Source of the DNA: Pelagibius sp964472095
Lineage (GTDB): Bacteria > Pseudomonadota > Alphaproteobacteria > Kiloniellales > Kiloniellaceae
Length of the DNA stretch: 64,000 bases
Assembly (NCBI GenBank): GCA_964472095.1
Contig: CAYYIV010000017.1
Span: forward strand, 1-64,000
Direction: 5' to 3'
Shown one piece after another: positions 37,301 through 45,200 of the stretch; within the stretch, counting starts at the first letter, position 1, and every line of letters starts with the position of its first letter. The notes under the pieces were generated by a model. The model was not told the DNA's origin. It was given only the letters and a program-made list of their open reading frames with translations, and made no database searches. Both the position numbers and the translations under genes were made by a program.

Positions 37301-38706
37301 TTCTGCCCGGCCAGCGGGTCGGCGTTGACTTGGCCCGGATTGAGGTCGTCGTTGAACGGATCCCAGGGATTGTCGTCCGTCGCGCCCTCGGCGCCGTCCA
37401 GGGTCACGTCGTTCAGCTGGCCGTCGGTCGGCGTGTTGTTGGTGGTCCAGTCGTTCTGGCTGTTGGTGTCGGTGAGGTTCACCCGCGAGAAGATGTGATG
37501 ATTGCCGGTGAACTGGCCGTTGAAGGTCTCGAAGTTGAGGTTCAGCAGCGGGTCACCGAAGCCCGACGGCGCGCCGGCGAAGTTCGGATCGGTCAGGCCG
37601 CCGAGCTGCGCCTGCGTCAGGTTCGCCGCGAAGGTGTCGACCGAGCTGTCGCCGTCGACCAGGTTCACCGCGATCGGATAGGTGGTGTCGAGGCCCAGGG
37701 CCCAGAAGTCGACGCCGTCGACATCTTCGCCACCGACCACGTTGCCGTCGGCATCGAAGATGCGGATGTAGAGGGTCTCCTCGCCATCCTCGCCGGCGTC
37801 GCTGGCGGACTGGTAGAACACCACGGTGCCGTTCGCCGGGATCACGGTGCCGTCCGGAATCGTGAAGGTCACCACCACGCCGACCGGGTTCAGGATCTCC
37901 AGCGTCAGGCCGCTCGCATCGAAATCCTCGCTGGAGGTATTGACCAGCTCGACGAAGTTGTACTTCTGGACCTCTTCCTTGCCGTGGCCGCCCTTCTTGA
38001 ACTGGACGAACTGATCACCGTAGTCGCCACCGGGTCCGCCCGGCAGATCGGGAATCTTCAGCGCGACGTTGACGCCGATCTCGTTGATGAGCAGCGGGAT
38101 CTCCGCCTCTTCCTCCTGGAGGAGCAGCGCGACCTCGTCCTCCAGTTCGATGAGGCCGAATTCGAGGAACACCGGCGGGATGACGCCCTGGGCCACCAGC
38201 AGATCGAGGATGTCGCCGAGATTGTCGCTGTAGACGCTGGTGCCGCCGCCGATCGCATCGGGGCCGGCTGCCACCTCGTCGAGCGGGACGTCGTCCTGGC
38301 CCGCCAGCGCCAGCGCCTGGCCGATCAGCACCTCGGAGCCGATCTCGGCATTGCCGATCTGGAAGCTCGGCGCGTCGGCGCCGTCGGCCAGGTTCACCAG
38401 GTCGAGGAAGACGATCCGGCTGTCCGGCGTGCCGTCGCCGTTGTCGTCGAAGGCGAGGACGAAGTTGTCGCCCTGGACCTGGACCAGCGCCTGACCCGGC
38501 GCGAAGTTCAGGACGTAGGTCTGCCCGGGGGCGGCCTGGATCTCGACGGTCTGGCCCGGCGCCGGGCGGTTGACGGTGATCGCTTCGCCGGCCTGGCCGA
38601 CCGCGACCGCGCTGCCAAAGGCACCGGTCTCGGCAGTCGTCGCCTCGGCAGACTCGGTCACGCTGTCGTCCTGACCTTCGTAACCCCGGGTGAGATCGTC
38701 CGTCAT
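25333..38706 (-). CDS. Giant interrupted-RTX adhesin 1, type I secretion substrate (4,457 aa)
   Basis: Residues 31-191 are a retention/secretion module identical to that of adhesin 2, with V145-A-A-G148 as candidate LapG site before GGGTSVYSDNLGDILDLL. About 205-330 resembles a lamin-tail domain (NFVELVNTSSEDFDASGL). A short normal RTX block lies near 550-585. About 600-4235 holds some 85 units of about 42 residues: AGNDTI..G.GDN.VAGDA (two RTX-like turns) plus an Ala/Asn-rich insert. Units of type N.VAGD and D..SGD alternate in the middle third. Canonical GGAGNDTIYGG repeats (about 4235-4320) and a non-repetitive C-terminal secretion region follow. The ATG is supported by GGAGGA 6 bp upstream. 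Calcium-dependent folding outside the cell is expected. It should be exported by the adjacent LapB/LapC/TolC-like system. Confidence 0.9.
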   Translation of the reverse strand: MTDDLTRGYEGQDDSVTESAEATTAETGAFGSAVAVGQAGEAITVNRPAPGQTVEIQAAPGQTYVLNFAPGQALVQVQGDNFVLAFDDNGDGTPDSRIVFLDLVNLADGADAPSFQIGNAEIGSEVLIGQALALAGQDDVPLDEVAAGPDAIGGGTSVYSDNLGDILDLLVAQGVIPPVFLEFGLIELEDEVALLLQEEEAEIPLLINEIGVNVALKIPDLPGGPGGDYGDQFVQFKKGGHGKEEVQKYNFVELVNTSSEDFDASGLTLEILNPVGVVVTFTIPDGTVIPANGTVVFYQSASDAGEDGEETLYIRIFDADGNVVGGEDVDGVDFWALGLDTTYPIAVNLVDGDSSVDTFAANLTQAQLGGLTDPNFAGAPSGFGDPLLNLNFETFNGQFTGNHHIFSRVNLTDTNSQNDWTTNNTPTDGQLNDVTLDGAEGATDDNPWDPFNDDLNPGQVNADPLAGQNFLKAAPGGDTVEGFGGPDFILGSTGQDHLYGGSQEMHEQQSQKVLDQFVDLFLGGKIFNGGAADLDHDPRFNDHNDFLFGNAGDDNMYGGSGGDFMIGGEGDDSMDGGTGDDQIYGDGHETIGGMPAGGGVPGNDVIAGDALNNMNAAQYGGFAPYDAVAIIGGNDTIHGGGGDDKISGDALATGTDAALAFAYSDDSIKRPEDGFGNKDTGFGNDVINGDEGNDSIAGDAGAITDGHFALAVAKNLAIHGKSKAEVGSDLIKGGDGDDVIAGEALAIAQNGIASALSINEGDGKHGKKGGNAGNDTIYGDGGEGSGNDMIGGDAVAYGKIADATAINEADDKGSAGNDKIFGGDGNDTIAGDALAVSKGYLGIAKALNTADDGGKAGNDTIVAGNGNNVFSGDSLSIKNFDGGEGAPDEGDEEIQAESAYAFNTATDGGSAGNDVIFSGNGDDLGAGDALEIAKFAHAHAENTADGWGSKAGDDVIHTDGGSDTVSGGSLAKGVYSAKAKTDNDASNGGSAGNDKIVADSFPWSDGDDQVAGDAMAIGWQAEAKADNTAENWGKAGNDTIWAGGGDNTVAGDAMAVSKGHFGKAEAYANNTAKHKGSAGNDEIVAYGGKDIVSGDAQAIADNEAKADADNKATGGKASAGNDSIHVDGGWWNKVAGDAQAIAGKIAKAFGKNDAKWGDDNEAGNDTITAGSGDDVISGGSQAIGGLYALAEQSNHAGDHRNDDRNEAGNDVILAGDGKNTVAGDAQAISSNGNADANSHNHADGGKENKAGNDKIVTGKGNDTVSGDAQAIAKWHAESDSFNKASGDKDNTAGNDTILAGDGDNLVAGDSQAIGKTANAYGKNIADNDSRNGAGNDTIKTGKGEDTISGGAMAVATAAAFAKQENIADDGAKAGNDWIESDSGVHPYWHKSDEIAGDAMARSQGWGNQDAVAKSYNDADDGAKAGNDTIYAGGGDNKVAGDAMAVNTGDDAFAYANNTAKDGGSAGDDAIYTGSGDDIVSGDAQARAADFAYAEANNTATGGTSAGNDWLDIGGGDNTSAGDSQAISSGGDAVAKGNNDAKNGDGTRAGNDIILSGDGDDTISGDAQAIGHKSAYAEQNNHAGEHKNDDDNEAGNDAIYAGKGENVVAGDAQAIGAGSNSTATAKSHNHAQGEDDYKANNKAGNDTIVTGRDDDIVSGDAQAIAKQDAFSYSENKAEGDGNKAGNDELYVDGGDNLVAGDSQAISKYDDAKAYGKNDAVGGDRNDAGNDTIVSGWGDDTISGGAQAVAKDTAYAEQSNHAGGSRKDDDYNEAGNDEIYAGDGKNTVAGDAQAISSDGNATAKSHNHADKDDGNKAGNDTIVTGKDADVISGDAQAIAKWHAESDSLNKAEHSKDNTAGNDTILAGDGDNLVAGDSQAIGKTANAYGKNIADNDSRNGAGNDTIKTGKGEDTISGGAMAVATAAAFAKQENIADDGAKAGNDWIESDSGVHPYWHKADEIAGDAMARSVSGNAKTVSENEADDGGKAGNDTIYAGGGDNKVAGDAMAVSKFGTAEAYADNDAKKGGSAGDDKIWTGDGDDVVSGDAQARAKYTAKAEADNYATGYGSSVGNDWIDAGKGDNQVAGDALAKSSHGHAEAKAKNTAHSGAKAGNDTILTGHGDDVIAGGALAMGNTGHAETNNTATGGGSAGNDYIDADGGNDTISGGSGSLVVTGGTAVSNNTASGSSSKAGNDTIDAGSGDNVVAGDALEIAVSGAEAYANNTGSSGGKAGNDEIEAGSGKDKISGDAQAISTHGSAKADADNKAAGGYGSAGNDTIEAGDGDNLVAGDAQAVSTFGTASAYGNNDAGWGDRNTAGNDKIVTGKDDDTVSGGSQAVAKGYAYAEQNNHAGGKGHDDDYNEAGNDLILAGKGDNVVAGDAQAISSHGNAKAKSHNHADKDDGNKAGNDKIVTDRDDDVISGDAQAIAKGHAESDSFNKAEHSKNNSAGNDTIEAGDGDNLVAGDSQAIGYTANAYGKNVAVDDADNGAGNDLIKTGKGEDSISGGAMAVATAAAFAKQENFASKGDAGNDTILSDDGVHPYYHKADYVAGDALAISTGNNYLADAKAVSINEAHHSSGDAGNDYIDVGSGNNRVAGDAMAVAGDDAEAYSTNKAFSGAEAGNDTIKAGWNDDTVSGGSLAIGEDFAKAQADNYATGNGSRAGNDAISILGGNNLVSGDALAKSKNGHAEATANNTTGSSGAQAGNDTITAGSGNDTVAGDALAHGKSASATANNTAAAGSTAGNDTLDLGGGSDDFSGDALTVETGGGGNTATANNTANAAGASAGNDGIFAGSGDNRGAGDAAEFSNSSAEATANNTASNGGLAGTDVIWAGNGNDLLAGDALAVTTGYGGLAKAINTASSGGIAGNDVIHADYIGGYGNDSVAGDALAHGAGVSAYVENTSTNGTSNGTGRQAGSDVIYAHNGNNVVAGDAAALGAGSGNATVKNLAQSSFSPDTGAGNDYIETGSGNDVISGGALAQGNGSTATAENTSIAEGSQKSDTFAGNDTIFAGAGNDDVAGDALATGAGGKALAKNKAQAKGTNESYAEAGNDQIFLGDGDDRSGGDAMATGANGEAKAYNTAEVSGYHGTAKAGNDKIYAGYGHDQIAGDALATGSGGEAKADNTATTLAASGWTASAGDDFIDASEGSYGDTLAGDAASTAEDGGNAYANNTATSSYGGTASAGNDKILAGDGDDVISGGALVAGAGATADADNTADADSYYGGAIAGNDTIYAGDGHDLVAGDALATGENGTARVKNEATSTSFGSAKAGNDYIDANDDGRSDILAGDAAAVVSGGHATATTHNKASGSGATAGNDTILAGAGDDVIAGGSLAMGDSATATTTNEATAGGGAGNDSIEAGAGADTISGDSGSIVGIGGTAVANNSATGSGSTAGNDTIDAGSGDNTVAGDSLEIAENDARAFANNTASAGGKAGNDKITAGSDNDKVGGDALAMGDGAKADADNRTTGGNSQAGNDTINSGHGNDLVAGDAAAFGTNAVAKASNTSESGGSAGNDAIYGGSGNDQIAGEALAYGYGGIADAENIGTAYGTSIAEAGNDYLDGGSGNDVIAGEALASGDYGTATADNTGEASGLAEVLVGNDTIHGGSGSDWLAGEALATGQNGVAATNNHGTGFSNGKVKVGNDKITGGSGSEFIAGESLATGSAGQANVWNYGDAYDESDVEVGNDTLIGDGDSDVIGGEAVATGLFGRAIVENIGKAIGSAEAKVGNDSILGGYGSDKLAGEAVATGNNGRAEATNSGYAENDGTVKVGNDTIDGGAFLDIFSSGQIAGEALTTGSNSTALGENEGTGSGTSTVKVGNDSITGGLGFDEISGGALAAGSGSTATQKNTAMASASATVEVGNDTIHASASGDKVAGDALATGSGGIAKAENTATANGSALASAGGDVISGGLGDDTISGDAMTGHNGGTARVTNKATLGEDAGGTASAGGDSIIGGGGWERIAGDALTLGNGALATVTNHAISDGPNGQAKAGDDTITAGHGNHEIAGDAATFGKGSTAEVRNLAGHDSAFPGGGHGASAGNDKITVGDSFWLYGKSYIAGDALAAGEDGFASVLNMATGPGGKAGSDTIVAGNHGHVIAGDALASGRNANATVTNTLGLGVIGALVGNDHITSGNGHDLISGDALATDGGDATVYNQAVAGAPNTGSDTIYGGGGNDTIAGDALAVGGGNAIVNVGGDDEIHGGDGHDLISGDVLALDGGTAVLNIAGGNDTIYGGAGNDTIYGDSSDVNATIGGDDLIYGGDGNDLIYGGAGNDTIFGDDGNDTIYGGLGNDWIDGGAGADFIFGGAGDDVVIFDLADGVLGGIVSGGADNGGADPFAGDTLVINEDVDFTSITHMVWQQFEIIDLENGSADTAEEITLSWGDIIALTDTDNILSILGGGDGLNSGSAGAGDTVNLTGGGWDAGTATALGYTIYANVSGAQVAIDNDITNVITS
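32842..34846 (-). repeat. Higher-order repeat inside adhesin 1 (period about 1.7 kb)
   Basis: The segment 34537-34846 is identical, base for base, to 32842-33151 (310 bp, offset 1,695 bp); the flanks on both sides remain highly similar. A third, diverged copy lies about 1,760 bp further downstream in the gene around 31085-31390. The marker peptide is GVHPYWHK in the first two copies and GVHPYYHK in the third. This shows block duplication of about 13-14 repeat units on top of the basic 42-residue period. Confidence 0.85.
38134..38616 (-). repeat. 483-bp perfect direct repeat, copy in adhesin 1
   Basis: Every base of 38134-38616 equals 46825-47307 (offset 8,691 bp). It covers codons 31-191 of adhesin 1, from GSAVAVGQ to LIELEDE. 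Sequence on both sides diverges immediately. Confidence 0.95.
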
Positions 38707-38799
38707 TTTTCTTCCTCCATTGTGACCAGGTCGGGCATCAATGCGCGTAAAACGCAAGCCGCGGCCCTGGTTCCGCTAAACCAATTGCCCGGAGTTTGT

Positions 38800-38860
38800 G
38801 ATAAGCCTGTGGTAATCGCAAGGAAACTTCCGTTAAAACACATGCTGTTATGTATGAGTC
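38800..38860 (-). promoter_or_regulatory. Shared upstream element, adhesin 1 copy (putative promoter)
   Basis: On the plus strand the words CTGTGGTAATC, AAGGAAACTTCCG and ATGCTGTTATGTATGAG occur in the same order as related words upstream of adhesin 2 (47500-47570). The last word is 14/17 identical. Read in gene direction it contains CTCATACATAAC, a possible -10 region, about 150 bp before the ATG. Confidence 0.5.
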
Positions 38861-39144
38861 TTTAGCCAGAAATCGCGCAAAATCTCAAAAACAGTTAATC
38901 TTTGGACCGTAAAGTGTTAATGTTAGTCGTCCTGATTGTGTTTCTGTTGGTTAATTTCACTCTCGTGTTTGTTCACCTGCATTAACAAATTTGGTTAACG
39001 GCCTGCTAAAATCGCGCTGCCGATCCAACCGCCGGTTATCCTCGTTCATTCCCGGGTCGATACGATTTCAAGTCGCTGTCTGTGACCATCCGCCAGGCGT
39101 CGGGACTGCCCGGCGGGCCCACCGCAGCTGCTGTCGGAAGGCAA

Positions 39145-39182
39145 AGAAAAGGCGGGCCTCCCCTGGGGAAAGCCCGCCCTTC
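39145..39182 (-). terminator. Rho-independent terminator after giant adhesin 2
   Basis: On the minus strand GGCGGGC (complement of 39172-39178) pairs with GCCCGCC (complement of 39151-39157) and is followed by TTTTCTTTG. The tail matches that of the adhesin 1 terminator. It lies about 50 bp past the stop codon at 39229. Confidence 0.85.
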
Positions 39183-39228
39183 TCGCCGTCGGCCGCGATC
39201 TAGCAGGCGGCCGGCTTTCTCGACTGCT

Positions 39229-42200
39229 TCAGACCGCCAGGTTGCTGTTGGCGATCAGTGACGTGAGGATCTCTGCGTCCGACGTTGACCCGCCGTTGGT
39301 CAGGTCGCCGACACCGCCGATCACGATGTTCAGGGTCGGCTGGAAGCTGGAGCCGCCATCGTGGTCCACGTGCATGACCGTGTTGACCCCGTCAAAGCTG
39401 AAGCGCAGGTACTCGGTCAGGTCCGAACCCTCGTTCACGAAGGCCGGCAGCAGGGCGTCGAGGTCGATGACATCGCCGCCCGACCCCAGTTCGAAGTCGG
39501 TAATGGTGTCGGTCACGGTCGGCGAACCGATCGCCAGGTACACCGCATCGATATTCTCGTTGCTGCTTCCGAGGCTGTTCTCGCTGCCGTCGAAGAACAG
39601 GCTGAAGCTGCTCCCGTCCCACAGGACAAGGTCTTCGGCCTGGAAGGTCGTGCCGGCGGCGCTCCAGCTGCCGGACGTCGAGAAGACGAAAGTGCCGGCA
39701 GCCTGGTCGAGCACATGAAGCGCGTCGATATTGGCGGTCATGCCATGGTCGCTGCCGTCGAACCACTTCGAGAAGCTGCTGCCGTTCCACAGGATCAGGT
39801 CTTCGTCATTGAAGGCGCCAACGCCGGAAACATTCCCATTGCCGCTCGTCGAGAAGATGAAAGAGCCAGCCGCAAAATCGACGACATGCACGGCATCGAT
39901 ATCTTCACCGCTCGAGTTGAGACCGTGATCGCTGCCGTCGAACCACTTCGAAAAGCTGCTGCCGTTCCACAGGATGAGATCTTCATCATTGAAACCGCCA
40001 ACACCTGGAACGTTCCCGGCACCGGTCGTCGAGAAGATGAACGAGCCTGTCGCCAGATCCAGGATATGCATCGCGTCGATGTTCTCGCCGTTGTCGGTGA
40101 GGCTGTTGGCGCTGCCGTCGAAGAACAGGCTGAAGCTGCTCCCGTCCCACAGGACAAGGTCTTCATCCGCAAAATCCAGTCCGGGAACGCTGCCACTGCC
40201 GGCCGTCGAGAATACGATGCCCGCGATCTGTGTCTCGCCATGGTCGTTGGCGCCCCAGCGGAAGGTGTCTCTGCCGTTGCCGCCGGTCATGGTGTCGTTG
40301 CCGCTGCCGCCGACGATCACGTCGTCGCCATCGCCGCCGTTGATGAGGTCGTTGCCTTCCTGGCCGTAGATGGTGTCGTTGCCGGCCCCGCCCTCGATGG
40401 TGTCGTGGCCGCCGCTGCGGCCGACGCCGCCGGCCAGGGATTCGCCGCCCAGGTTGTAGAGCTCCTGGATGGCCGGGTCGCGGAGGAAATTCATGGTGTT
40501 CTGGTTCACTTCCCCCGGCACGTCGCCGAAGAAGCCGTCGTTGACCAGTGCTTCGATCACTGCCCAGCCGGAGCCCGGCGGCAGGCCCAGGCCCGGATGA
40601 CCCGGCGACAACAACACCTTCAGCGCATCGGTGAAGACCGAGTCGCCGAAGATGAGATCATCGCCGCTGCCGCCGGCAAGGCTGTCCGAGCCGACTCCTG
40701 CCAGGGAATTCACCTGGGTGAGGTTACCCAGAACGCCCAGCAGCTGATCGCCCGAGGTGATGTTGTCGGCATGGCCGTCGTCGTCGAGCCGGTCAAGGTT
40801 GCCGGCGGCGCCGCCTGAGACGTTGATGCCGATGGAATCGACTGTACCGTTGACGCCCTTGAACGAGCCAAGCAGGCCATGGAATTCGCTGACGTTGTCG
40901 TCATTGCTTGTCCCGGAGGGGTTGTAGCTTCCGAGCACATGGTCCACGGCATCCTGGGCGCCGAACGAGCCGACGATGGTTCCGTCCGCGTTGTAGGCCC
41001 GGTTCGGCGCGCCATCGGAGATGAAGATGGTCTGGTTGAAGTCCGGGTTGTCCAGCGTGTTGGCGTCATTGCTGAACCAGTCGAGGGCGGCGTCGAAGCC
41101 GGCCTCGTAGTTGGTGAAGCCGTCGGCCGCCCCGTTGACGCTGTCGCCGGGTCCCATCACGAAGTCCTTCGCGGCCTGCAGGGCATCGAAATCGATCGTG
41201 CCGTTCACGACGATGTTGAAAGTGCCGACCTCCTTCACGTCGGTGGCGAAGCTCACCATGTGCACGCGGACAGTTGCACCGGAGGTAGTGGACAGGCTGT
41301 CGAGCAGTTCCTCGACGGCGCGATCCAGCGCCTCGATGCGGCTCATGGTCTGTTCGTCGAAGGTAATGCTGCTGGTCATGGAGCCCGAGGTATCGAGCAC
41401 GAGGGCGATGTTCATCACCTTGTTGATGAGATTGCCGCCGCCAACATCGCCGACCAGCACATCGCTGCTGCCGTTGCCGACGATGGCACCGTCCGGATCA
41501 CCGTCCGGATTCTGGATCCGGTGGTCTTGCGTCTCGCCGGGCACGTCGCTGTCGTTCTCGCCGACGACCAGGACCGGCAATACCTCGGGCGGGGGCTCCA
41601 CTGTGGCCTCTGCCGAGTGGCTCACGGAGGCGGTATTGTCGCTGGGATCACATTCCACGTCCGGCGCCGGCGTGTTGGTCTCGACCGCCTTCGCTTCTGC
41701 GGTGAACTGCACCGGTCCTTCATCCGCGGAGACGTTGGTCACCTGCAGCTCGATCTCAACGCTGCCCGGGCCATCTGTGCTCGACACCAGGAAGACCGCA
41801 TTGCCGGCCGTGCTGCTTCCCGCGTCGAAGGTGACGCCGTCGGGCAGGTCGCCTTCCAGTGGCGCCGTGAAGGTAAACCCGACCGGAATGATGATGGAAA
41901 CCGTATGCGTCTCCGAGCCGTCGAGGTGGTCGCCGAAGGTCGCCCGTACCCTCACTGTGCCACCCTCGCCAACGCTGAAGCTCTCGCTGTCGTCGGCATC
42001 GTTGATCGAGAGGATCTCGACCGAGAGGCCATTGCCCTCGCCGTCGGCTACCGCATCGACGTGGATGGTGATCGTGTGATCGCCCGAGCCGGTCGCCGTG
42101 GGGTCGGTGATGTCCTTGGCATTGGCGGTGATCGTGATGCCCGCCAGGTCAAGGTCGCTGTCCTTCACAGGCGCATCCAGCGTGAAGGAACTCGCGAAGT

Positions 42201-45200
42201 TCTGCAGGTCGGGGGCATCGTTGAAGGTGATGGTGATCGTCGTCAGGCCGCCCGGCGCCGTCAGGCTCGCCGTGCCGTTGCCGCCCAGGTCGGCGATGAT
42301 CTGCGCGATGTCGATATCGCCTGTCGCGATCCCCGGCAGCTCGATCACTATGCTGGTCAGCTCGTCCGTCGGGTCGCCAGCGCTGGCCGAGAACTCGACC
42401 ACGTTGTCGTAAGAATCTTCCTTGATGCAGTCGCCGCCGACGGCCAGGCCGATCGCCGCCGAGGGCGTCACCGCGCCGCCGGTGACCGTTGCCGAGAAGT
42501 TGTTGGTGACCGTCCTGCTGTTGTCGGTGGGATCCGGCTCGCCGCCGTTCGGCGATACCTCCTCGGTGGTCACCGTGATCGAGCCCGTCACCGTGCCCTC
42601 GAAGCCGCCGGAAACCACAACCTGCAGCGCCGCAATCGCCGCACCGTAGTCTGCCGGGTCGAGCACGTTCACCGTGTAGCTGCCGCCGTTGTTGGTCAGC
42701 GAGGCACCCTCCGGCGCACCCGCGCCGAGTGTCAGCACACCCCCGGAGATCGTCACCGTGACCTCGGTGATCTCTTCCGAGCCGTCGGTATCCTCGCCGC
42801 CGGCACCCGACAGCGGGAAACCCGCCGTCACGAAGCCCAGCGACAGGTCCAGGTCGAGAACCTGCTCGATCGCCGACTCCGATTCGGTCGGCGCGGCGCC
42901 CTGCTCCGCAGAGCCCGCCTCGTCCAGCACCGCGTCCACCACGATGGTCGTGGTGGCGCTGCCCGAGCCGGTCGCCGTCGGGTCGGTGATGTCCTTGGCA
43001 TAGGCGGTGATCTTGATGCCCGCCAGGTCGACGTCGCTGTCCTCCACCGGCGCATCCAGCGTGAAGGAGCTCGAGAAGGTCTGCAGGTCGGGGGCTTCGT
43101 TGAAGGTGATGGTGATCGTCGTCAGGCCGCCCGGCGCCGTCAGGCTCGCCGTGCCGTTGCCGCCCAGGTCGGCGATGATCTGCGCGATGTCGATATCGCC
43201 CGTCGCGATCCCCGGCAGCTCGATCACGATGCTGGTCAGCTCATCGGTCAGATTGTCCGCGCTGGCCGAGAACTCGACCACGTTGTCGGTGGAGTCTTCC
43301 TTGATCGCCGCCACGCCGTCCGGCAGCCCGATTGCCGCCAAGGGCGTCACCGTGCCGCCGGTGACCGTCGCCGAGAAGTCGTTGGTGATCGTCCTGCTGT
43401 TGTCGGTGAAATCCAGTTCGCCGCCGCTCGGCGATACCTCCTCGGTGGTCACCGCGATCGAGCCCGTCACCGTGCCCTCGAAGCCGCCGGGAACCACAAC
43501 CTGCAGCGCCGCGATCGCCGCACCGTAGTCTGCCGGGTCGAGCACGCTCACCGTGTAGCTGCCGCCGTTGTCGATCACCGCGGAACCTGTCGGGGCACCC
43601 GCGCCCAGCTGCAGGACGCCCTCGCTGAGGGTCACCGTGACCTCGGTGATCTCCTCCGAGCCGTCGGTATCCTCGCCGCCGGCGCCCGACAGCGCGAAGC
43701 CCGCCGTCACGAAGCCCAGCGACAGGTCCAGGTCGAGGACCTGCTCGATCGCCGACTCCGATTCGGTCGGCGCGGCGCCCTGCTCCGCAGAGCCCGCCTC
43801 GTCCAGCACCGCGTCCACCACGACCAGGAATACGCCGGAGCCGACCTCGGAACCGGCACCGTCGACGGCGGTCGCGGCCACCGTGAAATCGGCATCCACA
43901 TCGCTGTCTTCCGGCGGCGTCGCAGTGATCACGCCCGAAAAGGTCGTCACTCCGTCGGCTAGCGTCAGCTTGAGGCTGTTGGTGCCGGCGCCGTCGACCG
44001 CGTCGATCTGGCCGCCGGCCGTGGCCGAGAGGTCCCAGCCCGCCGGCGCCGTGATGACCACCTGCGTCAGCGTGTCGCCGGCGGTCGTCGCGATAGCCGA
44101 AATGTCGACTTCGGTTACGCTGTCTTCCTTGACGCCGCTCGCGCCGCGCACCTGCAGGCCTACCGTAGGTACGCCCACGGCCTGGCCGATGATCGTCGCC
44201 ACGTCCACGTCCGTGGCCACGTTGTTTGTCGTGTCGCAGTCTGCGTCGGTCGGGGTCTCCTCGGCCTTTGCCGTCGCCTTGAACTCAAAGCTGCTCGCGT
44301 CGGTCACGCCCTCGAGCGGCGCCGTCACGTCAAAGGTGTGCTCCAGCTGGGCAACGCCGCTGCCGAGCGTGAAGACCACGTTACCCTCGTCATTGACCAC
44401 AGCGGAGACGCCGTCCTGCAGGCCGTCCAGCGAGCCGACGATGAAGCCGGTGGGGATCTCAACAGTGACCGTGTGCGTCTCGGAGCCGTCATCCACGTCG
44501 CCGAAGCTGGCCTCGACCTTTATCGTCCCCGTCTCGCCTGGCGAGAACCGGTTTCCCTCGTCTTCGGGGTCATCGTTGACCGTGATCTTTACCGTCACCG
44601 GATCGGCCACCGCATCGATCTTCACGTTGATGGTGGCGTCGGTCACGTGGGTCTCGACCAGGGCGCCTTCGCCGTCGTCGTCGTACTCGGTGGTCGTTGT
44701 CCTGATCTGGATCGAGAAATCGTCGTCCGAGTGCTGCGGCACCTTCACGGAGATGCCGGAAAGATCGACCGACAGCGGCCCCGGCGCTGCAAAAGTCAGC
44801 ACCAGCTGGCCTTCCACAAAGGAAATCGTACCGCCGGCGACCTCGTCGCCCACCTCGAGCGAATCGCCGAGGCTGTCGACGAAAGCCGTACCCTCAGGCG
44901 CGCCTTCGAGAGAGATCACGATCTTGGTGACCGACTCGGAGCCGTCGCTGTCCTGGGTGGCTGCTGTGAAGAAAATCGGCAGCGTCAGCGGGCCGGCGCC
45001 CAGCTGGCCGTTCACGGAACCCTGGCCGTCCTCGGAGAGCGACAGTGTCAGGACATTGCCCTCGATTTCCTGATCGTCGCAGCCGCCATAGGTGAAGTAG
45101 TTGTCGTAGTTGCCGAAGGTGATCGCGGCCGGGCCGGCAACGCCCTGGACCTGCACGTCGAAGCTGGTCTCTGTGGTCTTCGACTCGCAGGCCACGTCGC

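Larger units (their letters stand above)
38707..39228. other. 522-bp intergenic region between the two giant adhesin genes
   Basis: It contains the terminator of adhesin 2 (39145-39182) and the upstream region of adhesin 1. The part 38780-39010 is notably AT-rich for this genome, with several TTAAC words, and carries an element also found upstream of adhesin 2 (38800-38860). No gene is seen. Confidence 0.7.

Noticed and set aside
26080..38865. A 4,261-codon open frame on the plus strand opposite adhesin 1
   Set aside because: It is in exact antisense register with the adhesin codons and exists because TTA, CTA and TCA are absent from them. The product is a monotonous GDGVVA-type shadow with no independent start signals.
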